Shown: positions 23,258 to 32,654 of the stretch, one piece after another
How positions within the stretch are numbered: position 1 is the stretch's first letter
Layout: each line of letters begins with the position of its first letter
From: a virus
DNA: 64,000 nucleotides
IMG/VR virus record: IMGVR_UViG_3300043449_002510
Location: 1 to 64,000 of that record
Strand: one strand, 5' to 3'
The notes under the pieces: generated by a model
Database searches by the model: none
What the model was told of the DNA's origin: nothing
Seen by the model: the letters and a program-made list of their open reading frames with translations, nothing else
Made by a program: the position numbers and the translations under genes

Positions 23258-26200
23258 CTTATGACAGTACAGTAAGGCTAAGGCAGTTAAATAAACCAGA
23301 ACTTTCAGGATATATAGTAGAAGTAATAGGAGAAATTCCTAATACTGGAAATTTAACTGGTTCATTTTATCCATTAAACTCTAATCCAAGTGGGTTTGTT
23401 ACAACTAGTCAAACTGGGGATTTTATAACTCAAATTGATTTAGATAGTAATTATTACAATACATTAGTTTATGTAGGTCAAAATTATTATCCATCAAATA
23501 ATCCAAGTGGATATGTCGCTAATTTATCTCCAATAGTTTATGCAACTGGAAATCAAACGATTTCTGGTGTTAAAAATTTTAATTCTCGCCCCCTTGTAAA
23601 TGGAGTCCCAGTTTTGATTTATGGAGAGGGTTCTGGATCCGGATCTCTTTCTGGAGCAGTTTTATTGGTAGGAGATCAAACAATTAGTGGAGTAAAAACA
23701 TTTGCAAATCAAGTCAATGTTTTAGGAAGTTTTGTCGTAGGAAATCAAATATTTGAAGTAGATAATGTAGGAAATGTATCAATTCTTGACACAGTAATTG
23801 ATCAAAATTCTTTTCAATTTACAAATGGATCATCTTTTAATATTTTAGGAATAAGTGGGACTTCAATACAACTTTATGAAAGTTTGATTACTGGATTTAA
23901 AAATATTTCAGCTACAAATATTTATAAAAGTGGATATCCAGTTATAGCCTCAAATCAATTGACTGGCGGAACTGGAATAAAAATAGAACAAATAAACAAT
24001 CTCATAAAAATTTCTGTAACTGGAATTCAAGGGGGTAGCACAGTTGTTTCAGGAATTCAAAACGTTGTCTATACAACTGGTCAACAGATAATAAGTGGAG
24101 CAAAAACTTTTGTTAATCAAATAAATATTCCTTCTTTAGATGAAAATTCAATGCTCATTGCTGTCCCTGGGGCTATTACTATTTATGATAGCACTTTAAG
24201 TAAAAATATTTTTGAATTTGATGAAATTGGTGAAAGCTTTAATCTTTTTGGAAAAGACTATACAGCAATTAAACTTTATGACAAAATAATTACAGGTTTT
24301 AATAATGTTTCATCAAAAGACATAGAAGTAACTGGAAATTTATATGTAAGCGGAAATATTATTGGAGGAAATGTTCAAAATGTCGTTTTTACAACTGGTC
24401 AACAAACGATAAGTGGTTATAAAACTTTTAATAGCGGAGCAAATTTCTTAACAGCACTTTATTACAACAGTAATCAAGTAGTTACTGGAAGTGTAGTGCG
24501 TCCGTCTGATATTTCTGATGTTGTATATTTAACTGGAGTTCAAACAATAACTGCGCAAAAGAACTTTTCTAATGGAGCTAATTTTTCTGGAAGGCTTCAA
24601 CTCAGTGGAAATTCAGTAATTACTGGTGCCGAAAATTTAGGGAATGGAGAAAAAATATTTACGGGAATAAATAGTAAAAGCGAAATAAAATTAAGAACTT
24701 TGAGGGCCGGTAGTGGAATAAGAATAACTGGAAATTCAAATGAATTATTTATTGATTTTACTGGATCATTTTCTGGTGAAATAGTTATTCCTCCTGTAGA
24801 AAATGTGGTTTATACAACAAATGTGAATCAAACAATTAGTGGAGAAAAAACTTTTGTTGGAAAATTAATCACCAATCAAATATATAATAATTCTTCTAAT
24901 TATGTTTATTCAAATTACATAGGAACAAATGCTGGAATTGGAGATATTTCGGCGACAAATTATAATTCAAATTATATTGGATATTATTCTGCAAATAATA
25001 ATTATGGAACAAATGATTACTCTAATATAATTGGTAACTTTGCAGGAGCAAATTCTTATTATTTAGATAATTCAAATTATATAGGAAATTATGCGGGATA
25101 TTATACATTTGAATGTTTTTATTCTAATTTTATAGGATCAAATGCTGGGGCAAATTCTGTAAGTTGTAATTTTTCTAATTTCATTGGAAATGATGCTGGT
25201 GTTAATGCTAACACTTGCCAGCTTTCAAATTTTATAGGATATAGGGCTGGATATGATACAGATTTATCTGATCATTCTAATTTTATAGGAAGAGAAGCGG
25301 GAGTTAGTGCTGATCAAAGTAATGACTCTAATTTTATTGGAACTAAAGCCGGATATTTAGGATTAAATTCTTCAAAATCAAATTTTATAGGTTATAGTGC
25401 TGGAGAGTCTGCTTTAAATGCAAAAAATAGCATCTTTATAGGAACAAATGCTGGATACAGCAATAATTTAAATAATGGAGAAAATGATTTTTCGATATTA
25501 ATTGGTAATTATACAAGCGGCAAGAAAAATAGTATTGCAATAGGTCAAGGTGCAGCTAATAGTTATGAAAAACAATTAAACATTGGAAATGTCATATATG
25601 CTAGTGGAATAAATACTGGAATAAATCCATCTTCTTCTCCAGCTTTAGGAAGAGTTGGCGTTCTAGTTGAAAGTCCACTTTATACTTTAGATGTTAATGG
25701 TTCTGGAAATTTTAGAAGCGGACTTTTTGTTAGTGGAATTTCGGTATTAACTGGAATAAATACTAGTTCATTTATAACTACAAGTCAAACTGGTAATTTT
25801 GTAAATCTTAATACTTCGCAAGTTATAAGCGGAATTAAAACATTTTTAACGGGAGTTGTTGTAAGCGGAGTCTTATCTGGAAAAAATATTATTAGTGAGA
25901 ATCGGGGATATGGTGCTGGAATTTACACATTCCAAAAAGAATTATCATCAAATACTAGTGGAGATATTTTTAAAATTGAAAATCTTGGTATTGATTATTC
26001 TAGTATAGTATGTGATGTAATGATTAATTCTTCATGGTATGTTGGCAAAAAATATTCAGTTATATATAATCCGTTAAACTTAGATGGTCCTGCTACATCT
26101 TCTTTGACTTTAAATAATGGCCCAATCACAAGCATTGGTTATACACATGATTTTGATGTAAAATTTCAAGGACTATACGCCGGAAATGGGTTTAAAATGA

Positions 26201-26301
26201 ATATAAAAAATACCGGTAATTATCCTCAACCAACAAATTATTTGATTACATTATTTTTGGGAGGTATTTACGACAGATTAAATGTAACAGATTATTCTTA
26301 A
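23251..26301 (+). CDS. Modular trimeric tail fibre
   Basis: 1016 residues. The N-terminal PELSGYI (16-22) matches the 9419 fibre. The body has seven or so copies of a VVYTTGxQTISGxKTF-type module, each opening a repeat domain, then (about residues 553-740) ten degenerate copies of an SNFIGxxAG repeat, and an LDVNGSGNF segment typical of phage fibres ahead of the tip. The last 140 residues form a separate beta domain. Such repeats form trimeric beta-rolls related in style to YadA-like heads. Likely a host-contacting side or tail fibre. Confidence 0.7.
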   Translation: MATYDSTVRLRQLNKPELSGYIVEVIGEIPNTGNLTGSFYPLNSNPSGFVTTSQTGDFITQIDLDSNYYNTLVYVGQNYYPSNNPSGYVANLSPIVYATGNQTISGVKNFNSRPLVNGVPVLIYGEGSGSGSLSGAVLLVGDQTISGVKTFANQVNVLGSFVVGNQIFEVDNVGNVSILDTVIDQNSFQFTNGSSFNILGISGTSIQLYESLITGFKNISATNIYKSGYPVIASNQLTGGTGIKIEQINNLIKISVTGIQGGSTVVSGIQNVVYTTGQQIISGAKTFVNQINIPSLDENSMLIAVPGAITIYDSTLSKNIFEFDEIGESFNLFGKDYTAIKLYDKIITGFNNVSSKDIEVTGNLYVSGNIIGGNVQNVVFTTGQQTISGYKTFNSGANFLTALYYNSNQVVTGSVVRPSDISDVVYLTGVQTITAQKNFSNGANFSGRLQLSGNSVITGAENLGNGEKIFTGINSKSEIKLRTLRAGSGIRITGNSNELFIDFTGSFSGEIVIPPVENVVYTTNVNQTISGEKTFVGKLITNQIYNNSSNYVYSNYIGTNAGIGDISATNYNSNYIGYYSANNNYGTNDYSNIIGNFAGANSYYLDNSNYIGNYAGYYTFECFYSNFIGSNAGANSVSCNFSNFIGNDAGVNANTCQLSNFIGYRAGYDTDLSDHSNFIGREAGVSADQSNDSNFIGTKAGYLGLNSSKSNFIGYSAGESALNAKNSIFIGTNAGYSNNLNNGENDFSILIGNYTSGKKNSIAIGQGAANSYEKQLNIGNVIYASGINTGINPSSSPALGRVGVLVESPLYTLDVNGSGNFRSGLFVSGISVLTGINTSSFITTSQTGNFVNLNTSQVISGIKTFLTGVVVSGVLSGKNIISENRGYGAGIYTFQKELSSNTSGDIFKIENLGIDYSSIVCDVMINSSWYVGKKYSVIYNPLNLDGPATSSLTLNNGPITSIGYTHDFDVKFQGLYAGNGFKMNIKNTGNYPQPTNYLITLFLGGIYDRLNVTDYS
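24910..25460 (+). repeat. Coding repeat, SNFIGxxAG type, about 10 copies
   Basis: Degenerate version of the 51-bp repeat in the 32655 fibre (SNYIGNYAG, SNFIGSNAG, SNFIGREAG, IFIGTNAG). Copies have diverged more here, suggesting an older expansion. Confidence 0.75.
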
Positions 26302-26341
26302 AATAAAAATATATTTTCGTTTGTTTTTTTATAAAATATAT

Positions 26342-26353
26342 AGTGTAATTAAA
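26342..26353 (+). promoter_or_regulatory. Putative late promoter AGTGTAATTAAA
   Basis: Five bases before the next ATG. A 9-bp AT-only inverted repeat (ATATATTTT at 26309, AAAATATAT at 26352) also reaches the start codon, but its sequence is too simple to weigh heavily. Confidence 0.55.
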
Positions 26354-26358
26354 AATAT

Positions 26359-26613
26359 ATGAATATTGAATCAAAAACAATAACAGACTCAAGAACAATA
26401 AACATGACTTTCACTTTAAATACTTTGAGTGATTTTCATGTAACTAGCGACGATCCCTTTAGGAAGATTTTAAGAGTCTCTCTTAGCGAAGCTAACCCTC
26501 CCCAACAAGTATCAGTCACAGGTAATGATTATGATACCCTCGGCCAATGGACTGATCAATCATTAAACGACTATTTAATAAACAAGTATGGATTAGTTGT
26601 AATTAATCCATAA
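26359..26613 (+). CDS. Small orphan virion-region protein, 84 aa
   Basis: Begins MNIESKTITDSRTINMTF; predicted mostly beta (TFTLNTLSDFHVTSDD, ILRVSLSEA) with a helical end (WTDQSLNDYLINKYG). No family recognised. It stands alone between a fibre gene and an Ig-like tail gene, with a late-type motif of its own. A small tail-tip or fibre-associated protein is possible. Confidence 0.55.
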   Translation: MNIESKTITDSRTINMTFTLNTLSDFHVTSDDPFRKILRVSLSEANPPQQVSVTGNDYDTLGQWTDQSLNDYLINKYGLVVINP

Positions 26614-26636
26614 TCTTAATAAAAAAATAAACAGTA

Positions 26637-26678
26637 ATATACGTTTGCCGTGTAATTATATATATGGCAAACGTATAT
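26637..26678 (+). promoter_or_regulatory. Late promoter inside a 13-bp perfect hairpin over a start codon
   Basis: ATATACGTTTGCC (26637-26649) and its exact complement GGCAAACGTATAT (26666-26678) flank GTGTAATTATATATAT. The right arm begins at the G of the ATG of the 26664 gene. Best case of the late-promoter hairpin layout, with GC pairs in the stem. Confidence 0.75.
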
Positions 26679-27005
26679 GATATTTCTATAGAGCAGGGGT
26701 CTAGTTTTAACTTAACTTTAACTGCTAAAGATTCCAATGGAACACCTCTTAATCTTAGTGGTTATAATGCTAGAGGATGGATGAAGTATGGATATGGTTC
26801 TACCGGATATCTTATAAATTTAAATCCAATTGTTCATCCGAGTTATATTAGTGGTTTAATAACAGTTTCTCTTTCAGCTTCTGGGACTTCATCTTTGCCA
26901 GTTACAAAAGCTGTATATGATATTGAAGTATATAACGAAAATAATTATACATTCAAAGCGATAAGAGGATACGCAAACATAATTCCAGAAGTAACCAATT
27001 TCTAA
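26664..27005 (+). CDS. Beta-sandwich tail/baseplate protein
   Basis: 113 residues, beta-rich. It begins MANVYDISIEQGSSFNLTLT and continues KDSNGTPLNLSGYNARGWM, a pattern common to small Ig-like phage tail proteins of T4-like and cyanophages (QG-x-x-F-x-LTLT then LxGYxARG). It ends with VYDIEVYNENNYTFKAIRGYANIIPEV. Likely an attachment or capping domain in the fibre assembly. The start codon is inside a hairpin carrying the late motif; the first five codons form its right arm. Confidence 0.6.
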   Translation: MANVYDISIEQGSSFNLTLTAKDSNGTPLNLSGYNARGWMKYGYGSTGYLINLNPIVHPSYISGLITVSLSASGTSSLPVTKAVYDIEVYNENNYTFKAIRGYANIIPEVTNF

Positions 27006-27009
27006 AATT

Positions 27010-28698
27010 ATGCCAGATATTGAAGTAACAGTAACAACAACTCCTATTGATGTATATATCAATAGTGATCCTACTGTTTATATTGATACTGCTAATCAAG
27101 GGATACAGGGGCCTGCTGGTCCCACTGGCGATTTTGTATTAAAGTCTGAGACGGGAATTTTTGTTAATAAATCAGAAACAGGATTATTTTATCCTGCAAG
27201 TAATCCAAGCGGTTTTGTTCCAAGTAGCCAGCCAATATTTGAAATTAGGCCTCAAGTAGAACAAGGAGGCGGAGAGTTATTAGGTTTAGCTTATGTTACT
27301 GAGGTTGGAGATAAATTACCAATTGCTACATATCCATCAGAAGTAGTAAAATGGAATGGTACAGAATGGATATCTCAAAAAATAGACTATTCAGAAATAG
27401 AAAATCCTCCAGTAATTCCTCCTGACAGATTACCTTTAACAGCGAATGATGGAGATGCTTTATTCTGGGATAATTCTTTTGAGATTTGGACGAATCGACC
27501 AGTAACAACTGGAGATGTAAATGGTTTAAATACTTTATTAGGAAATTATTTTCAAATTGGTGGTGATTCAAAAGGTCAATCTTTAATTTTAGGAACAAAT
27601 GATCCTTATGATTTAAATTTTGAAACAAGTGGTACAACTAAAATGTCCATTTCTAAAAATGGACTTGTAACAGTTGGTGGCACAGGTTCTCAAAGAATTT
27701 ATATTGATACAACTATAGATGGATCTCCACAAATTAGATGGTCTGGCTCAATACCAAATAAAGGCTCAAGATTAACTTCGAAAGATGGCGGCGGTTATTG
27801 GGTAACCTTAGATCGCGTCGATGGATCTGCAGAAAATTTAAATGTAGCTGGTAATCTTCAGGTTGGTTCTGGTTCTGGAATACAAGCTCAAAGACTTTAT
27901 GTTCGTGGTAACGCTTTAATCACCAACGATTTAACAGTAAACACAAGTGGAAATTTTCTTAGTGGTCTTTTTGTCAATAGGATTCCTGTTTTAACTGGAA
28001 CAAGCGGCACTCAATCTCAAATCAATAATTTATCAATAAGTCTCTCTGGAGCTTATGTTACTTTAGGAACAAATCAAACAATTTCTGGCGACAAAACTTT
28101 TGTCAATGCTTTAATCCTTCAATCTCAAGCAACTGGAAATAATCAAGCTGTAAGAGCAGACAGAAACATTTTTGCTGGCAGCGGTTTAGTTGGAGGCGGA
28201 GATTTAACAACAGATAGAACATTTGATATAGGTCAAGGTTATGGAATATCTGTTTTAAATGATTCTATTGCAGTTAATACGAATGACGTTGTAGTAACTG
28301 CGGGTTATCAACAAATTTATGGTAATAAAGTCTTTGAAGATCAAGCAAATTTTAATTCAACACTAAATGTAGGTTATGTAGATTTGCAAGCTAGTTATAC
28401 ATTAATGGCTGGACCAAGTCAATTTTATATAGCAGATTATGCTAACGAAAAATATGCATTAAAATTTGTTGATGGTACATTTTTTAATTTAAATGGTAAT
28501 GGATCAACTCAAATTAGATTTTATGAAAGCGGCGCTTCTGGATCTTTAATTACTGGTTTTGACAATATTTCTGCTACAAATTTACAAATTAATGGAGATG
28601 GTAATTTTTCCAATAATTTATATATTAATAACTCAAGAGTAGCCACAGAAGCTGAATTAACTAAAAAAATGATAGCTTTTGCCATTGCTTTAGGTTAA
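27010..28698 (+). CDS. Tail fibre with short collagenous and TISG modules
   Basis: 562 residues. An N-terminal beta segment (IEVTVTTTPIDVYINSD) is followed by a short collagen run QGIQGPAGPTG, a NPSGFVPSSQP segment also seen in the 23251 fibre, and two modules of the NQTISGDKTF class. The C-terminus has the FYESGASGSLITGFDNISATNL block shared with the 23251 and 32655 fibres. It starts four bases after the Ig-like gene. A fibre subunit built from the same modules as its neighbours. Confidence 0.65.
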   Translation: MPDIEVTVTTTPIDVYINSDPTVYIDTANQGIQGPAGPTGDFVLKSETGIFVNKSETGLFYPASNPSGFVPSSQPIFEIRPQVEQGGGELLGLAYVTEVGDKLPIATYPSEVVKWNGTEWISQKIDYSEIENPPVIPPDRLPLTANDGDALFWDNSFEIWTNRPVTTGDVNGLNTLLGNYFQIGGDSKGQSLILGTNDPYDLNFETSGTTKMSISKNGLVTVGGTGSQRIYIDTTIDGSPQIRWSGSIPNKGSRLTSKDGGGYWVTLDRVDGSAENLNVAGNLQVGSGSGIQAQRLYVRGNALITNDLTVNTSGNFLSGLFVNRIPVLTGTSGTQSQINNLSISLSGAYVTLGTNQTISGDKTFVNALILQSQATGNNQAVRADRNIFAGSGLVGGGDLTTDRTFDIGQGYGISVLNDSIAVNTNDVVVTAGYQQIYGNKVFEDQANFNSTLNVGYVDLQASYTLMAGPSQFYIADYANEKYALKFVDGTFFNLNGNGSTQIRFYESGASGSLITGFDNISATNLQINGDGNFSNNLYINNSRVATEAELTKKMIAFAIALG

Positions 28699-28709
28699 GT
28701 GTATTTATA
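28698..28709 (+). promoter_or_regulatory. Putative late promoter AGTGTATTTATA
   Basis: Its first base is the last base of the upstream stop codon. TTG start 19 bases downstream. Confidence 0.6.
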
Positions 28710-28728
28710 ATAAAATAAGAAGAAAAAA

Positions 28729-29307
28729 TTGAAAACATTAATAACAGGTTATTTTTTTAATGCCACGGGCCAAAAGGTTATTCTCACTGATTATCCACAA
28801 GTGAGTCTGGAAAGCCTTTTATTAATTACCAATGTAACAAACAATCAAATAATATATAATTTTGCAGATCCATTGGCGGGGGGCTCAGTATCTGGAAATT
28901 CAATTACTCTAGATTATAATACTTCTGGAATGAATAATTCTGATTGTTTGCAGATTTATTATGATACCCCCTATACTCCAGCAACTAATGAAACTTTAAA
29001 TATAATGAGCGGCCAGCTTCAAGCATTGCAAGAACAAAATCTTTTAATGCGTAGAATGCTAAAAGTCACTGAATCTTTATCAATTATTGATACCAACCAA
29101 AGACAAAGGGTTAATATTGATTCATGGGGATTGGGTGGAGGTACTACTTTGGGAAATGTAATTCCAAGAGATGCTGGTAATACAGCAGTAAATAATATTA
29201 ACGGAAATTCTTTTACTTCATCTTTTGCAGCCCCAGATGTTTGGAGAACAATCGATATAGCCAGAAATACTTATCAAAACGCTATAAGAAACAATTTACT
29301 ATTTTAA
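28729..29307 (+). CDS. Virion-region protein with TTG start
   Basis: 192 residues from a TTG (MKTLITGYFFNATGQK); an AAGAAG run lies nearby but there is no clear Shine-Dalgarno site, and no ATG nearby preserves the conserved-looking N-terminal beta region. Residues 90-115 form a probable coiled coil (MSGQLQALQEQNLLMRRML), and the end has a WRTIDIARNTYQNAIRNN helix. No family recognised. Precedes a large beta-repeat tail protein after 15 bases; possibly its partner. Confidence 0.55.
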   Translation: MKTLITGYFFNATGQKVILTDYPQVSLESLLLITNVTNNQIIYNFADPLAGGSVSGNSITLDYNTSGMNNSDCLQIYYDTPYTPATNETLNIMSGQLQALQEQNLLMRRMLKVTESLSIIDTNQRQRVNIDSWGLGGGTTLGNVIPRDAGNTAVNNINGNSFTSSFAAPDVWRTIDIARNTYQNAIRNNLLF

Positions 29308-29322
29308 AAACAATTAAAACAT

Positions 29323-32220
29323 ATGCCAGTCACATCAAATTTAAAAAAACAAGTAGATTTGCCTATATACGAGTGGTTAAGACCAGTACCAACTGCCACG
29401 ACTGCAATTTCTTCTTCAACAAGTTCTAGCGCTTTAGCTGGTAGATATTTGTATTATGTTGTTTCTACTCTTTTTTATAGATATGATACTTATTCAGATT
29501 CTTGGCATTTATTAGCGAGTCCAATAACAACTTTAGCAACATTAACAGAAATTCAATATAACTCTTCTTTAGGTTATTATGGTCAAGCAATAGGGCCTGG
29601 AACTGGAAGTAATACAATTGAAATGGCTGCATTTAATGGTAAATCATTAGTTGGTTACAAAATTAGAATTTTATCAGGAAAAGGCGCTGGTCAAGAAAGA
29701 ACAATTACAGATGTAAGTGATCCAATAATAAAAGATAGAGGAATTATAACTACTGTTTCTCAATTGGTTATAACTGACGCCAGCACTGGAGTAAATGCAA
29801 AACAATGGAAGAGTAATGAATACAAAAATTATCAAGTAAGAATAGATTATGGAGCGGGCGTCAATTACGTTCGTAAAATTTTATATAATAATGCTACAAC
29901 ATTAACTATTTATGATCCCGCTTGGACATGTGTTACTCCTTGGTGGGGCGGTGTATTCCCTGTTGCAACTAGTACAACTAACACTTCCTATACTAATTAT
30001 CAAATAGAATCTAATGTCGTAACAGTAGATTCTGCTTGGGATATAAATCCAGATTCAACTTCTAAATTTGTTGTTTTATCTGGAGGAATTTGGTGTGTAT
30101 CTTCGCAAGGTGGAAATCCTTATTTTAACCTTCAATACTATGATGTTATTGCAGATACATGGTATAGAAAATCTGTTCAAGCAGGTCATCTTACTGGAGG
30201 TTTAGGCACAGATATAAGTTTTGAAAGATTTAATGAAAATGGTGGACCTATTACTTCTGGAACTTCCACAAGTATAACTTCTAGAGCTTTATATAATACC
30301 GGAATTTTGATGGAAACTGGAAGATATGCAAATCTTCAATTAAGAATAAAAAATGGTTCTGGCAATGGTCAATTTAGAACAATTTTAACAAATACTTCTA
30401 CTGGAATTTATTTAACTAGAGATTGGGATATAACTCCAAATCAAAACTCTAATTACGAAATTTATAGAGATATAGAAAGTATTTATATGATTGGACATGG
30501 CATTTCTACAATGTTCCAATATAATTTATCTACAGATCAATGGACTCCATCTAAACAATTAGACTTTGGAGTCGCTAGAAATATATCTTATTTTATAAGC
30601 GGAGAGAATGATCCAATTGGTATTTCCAGCATCGCAAGAACTACAAACGGAATATATAGTGCAAGCGTCAATCCTATAAGTGGTGGAACTGGCTATTTAC
30701 TTGATCAAGTTCTTACAATTGCTGGAGGCTCGACAAATGGAACAGCAAGGATAACTTCAGTTAATCTTTCTGGGGCAGTTTTATCTATATCTATGCAAAC
30801 TCCTGGAGCTGGATATACTTCTACTGGAGCAAAAACTACTACAGTAAATCCATTAGGTGGTGCTGGATGCGCTATTGATATAATTTCAACCGGAGATGTA
30901 GGCACTATAACCACCGCCATTAATCATAATGCAAAAATTGATGATGTTATTTTTATAACTGGCGTAACTGGTGCTGCTGGATTTGAAGTTTATAATGGAT
31001 ATAAAAGAGTAGTTGGATCTTTGAATAGCTCGTCTACTGTATTTTATATTACTGGAAATTTTCCAGTTGGAACTCCATTATCAGACGCTCAATCTACAAC
31101 TAGATTAGTAGATGTTAATAAAAATTGGATTTCTGGAGAACATGTTGGGAAGCTTGTTCAAATAGCTGGGGCTGGTCCAGATTCAATTGCTCAAGCTAGG
31201 AGAATTTTATCTAATACTCAAAATGCATTAACTTTTGCAACAGCAACCGCGCCAACAAATGGTGTTTCTAAATATGTTATTCATGATGTGAAACTATTTG
31301 GTACTGATAGAAGTATTATTAGTAAAAAATCTGGAAGTGGTAGAGCAGGAATTGCAACGGGAGGAACAACTACTTCTTTAACTGATTCAACTAAAAATTG
31401 GCCGTCTTTTTATTGGGCTAATACTTCTCCATCTGGAGCTAGTAATACTGGAAGAAAAGTTCGTATAGTTTCTGGAACTGGCGCAGGAAATGAAATGATT
31501 ATTCTTTCTAATGATAGTAATACATTATATTTTGCAGCCCAATCTTTTGTTCCTGATCAAACTTCTGTTTATGTAATAATGGAAAATTTTGGAACCGTAA
31601 CAAGTGGATCTGCAACGACATTAGTAGATACAACTCAAAATTGGATTACAAATTATTGGGTTGGAAAAAGAGTCAGAATAACTTCTGGAACAGGTCAAGC
31701 TAACGAATATCTTATCACAGCTAATACCCAAACAACTTTAACTTTTGGTTCTGCAACTGCTCCAGACTCAACTTCAACGTATGCAATTTTAGATATGGCA
31801 CCAAGAGGTGCTGGAATTCATATTGATGCAATAACAAATTCAAGCGATTCAACATTAAACAATAAATATCTTTATTTCTGGCGCGGTGGCGCAACTACTG
31901 AATTAGCAAGATATAATTATATAACCGAAGATATTGAGTACATTACTTATGTGCCATATGGTGAAACTTTAAGTACTGGTTCAATGTATGTTTATGATGG
32001 TGGCGATAGAATTTATTTTACAAAAGATGCAACTGGCCGTGTTTATTATTTTGATATTACAAAAAATATAGTAGTACCATCTACAACTATTCCTTATGGT
32101 ATGGGTTCTGCAATAATTGGTAATAGAATAGAAATTATTCAAACAGAAGATGGCTTAAAATATCTTTATATAATGCGTCACAGCAGCCAAGAGTTTTGGA
32201 GAACCTTATTATATTTATAA
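29323..32220 (+). CDS. Large tail protein with repeated beta domains
   Basis: 965 residues. Contains at least five copies of a 50-65 residue unit with a VRI-x-SGTGxG core, then a TTLTF strand and a PDxTSxYxI end (for example GRKVRIVSGTGAGNEMIIL and GKRVRITSGTGQANEYLIT). The middle holds a kelch-like or propeller-like stretch with dispersed Trp. Related repeats occur in large tail proteins of many long-tailed phages. The C-terminal 120 residues are a separate domain (RYNYITEDIEYITYVPYGE). Probably a structural shaft or baseplate-rim protein. Confidence 0.6.
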   Translation: MPVTSNLKKQVDLPIYEWLRPVPTATTAISSSTSSSALAGRYLYYVVSTLFYRYDTYSDSWHLLASPITTLATLTEIQYNSSLGYYGQAIGPGTGSNTIEMAAFNGKSLVGYKIRILSGKGAGQERTITDVSDPIIKDRGIITTVSQLVITDASTGVNAKQWKSNEYKNYQVRIDYGAGVNYVRKILYNNATTLTIYDPAWTCVTPWWGGVFPVATSTTNTSYTNYQIESNVVTVDSAWDINPDSTSKFVVLSGGIWCVSSQGGNPYFNLQYYDVIADTWYRKSVQAGHLTGGLGTDISFERFNENGGPITSGTSTSITSRALYNTGILMETGRYANLQLRIKNGSGNGQFRTILTNTSTGIYLTRDWDITPNQNSNYEIYRDIESIYMIGHGISTMFQYNLSTDQWTPSKQLDFGVARNISYFISGENDPIGISSIARTTNGIYSASVNPISGGTGYLLDQVLTIAGGSTNGTARITSVNLSGAVLSISMQTPGAGYTSTGAKTTTVNPLGGAGCAIDIISTGDVGTITTAINHNAKIDDVIFITGVTGAAGFEVYNGYKRVVGSLNSSSTVFYITGNFPVGTPLSDAQSTTRLVDVNKNWISGEHVGKLVQIAGAGPDSIAQARRILSNTQNALTFATATAPTNGVSKYVIHDVKLFGTDRSIISKKSGSGRAGIATGGTTTSLTDSTKNWPSFYWANTSPSGASNTGRKVRIVSGTGAGNEMIILSNDSNTLYFAAQSFVPDQTSVYVIMENFGTVTSGSATTLVDTTQNWITNYWVGKRVRITSGTGQANEYLITANTQTTLTFGSATAPDSTSTYAILDMAPRGAGIHIDAITNSSDSTLNNKYLYFWRGGATTELARYNYITEDIEYITYVPYGETLSTGSMYVYDGGDRIYFTKDATGRVYYFDITKNIVVPSTTIPYGMGSAIIGNRIEIIQTEDGLKYLYIMRHSSQEFWRTLLYL

Positions 32221-32224
32221 AATT

Positions 32225-32383
32225 ATGACTATAGACGAATTATTATCAATTTTAAATAATAAAATGAATAATCTAGTATCACAAAAAGGCAATGCTTTTC
32301 TTTCTGGTGATGCAGAAACAGTTTTAAAAATTGAATCTGAAATTGCAAATTTGCAATTAATTATCGATAAATTAAAATCTTAA
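32225..32383 (+). CDS. Small coiled-coil protein, 52 aa
   Basis: ATG at 32225, stop TAA at 32381. The product begins MTIDELLSILNNKMNNLVSQ and ends LQLIIDKLKS: two amphipathic helices joined by a GNAFLSGDAE turn. It lies four bases after the 965-residue tail protein and one base before the next gene, and codon use matches, so it is real despite its length. Small helical hairpins of this kind are often found in phage tail operons; the role is unknown. Confidence 0.65.
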   Translation: MTIDELLSILNNKMNNLVSQKGNAFLSGDAETVLKIESEIANLQLIIDKLKS

Positions 32384-32384
32384 T

Positions 32385-32651
32385 ATGCCATACACTTCTC
32401 CACAAGCAGCTTTAGTAAAATCAGTTGGTGGATTTGGTTCTATTTTTGTAAATACGACCGGTCTTTATACTGGAAATTTTTGCGCTATTCAAGCGGTGGA
32501 AGATTGTAGATTTTTATCTTTAGTTTGTCCAGAAATGGAAAATGCAAGCGGTTGGGTAACAAGCAATCAACTTTTGCCAGCAGGAATGATGATAGCTTCA
32601 AACTTTACTTCTGTTAGTATTACTGGTGTTGCAGTACTTTACAAACATTAA
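32385..32651 (+). CDS. Small virion-region protein, 88 aa
   Basis: Begins MPYTSPQAALVKSVGGFGS and ends VSITGVAVLYKH; beta-rich with three Cys (CAIQ, CRFL, CPEM). No family recognised. It stands directly upstream (three-base gap) of the giant fibre and may be a tip, cap or chaperone for that protein. No signal peptide or membrane span. Confidence 0.55.
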   Translation: MPYTSPQAALVKSVGGFGSIFVNTTGLYTGNFCAIQAVEDCRFLSLVCPEMENASGWVTSNQLLPAGMMIASNFTSVSITGVAVLYKH

Positions 32652-32654
32652 TAT

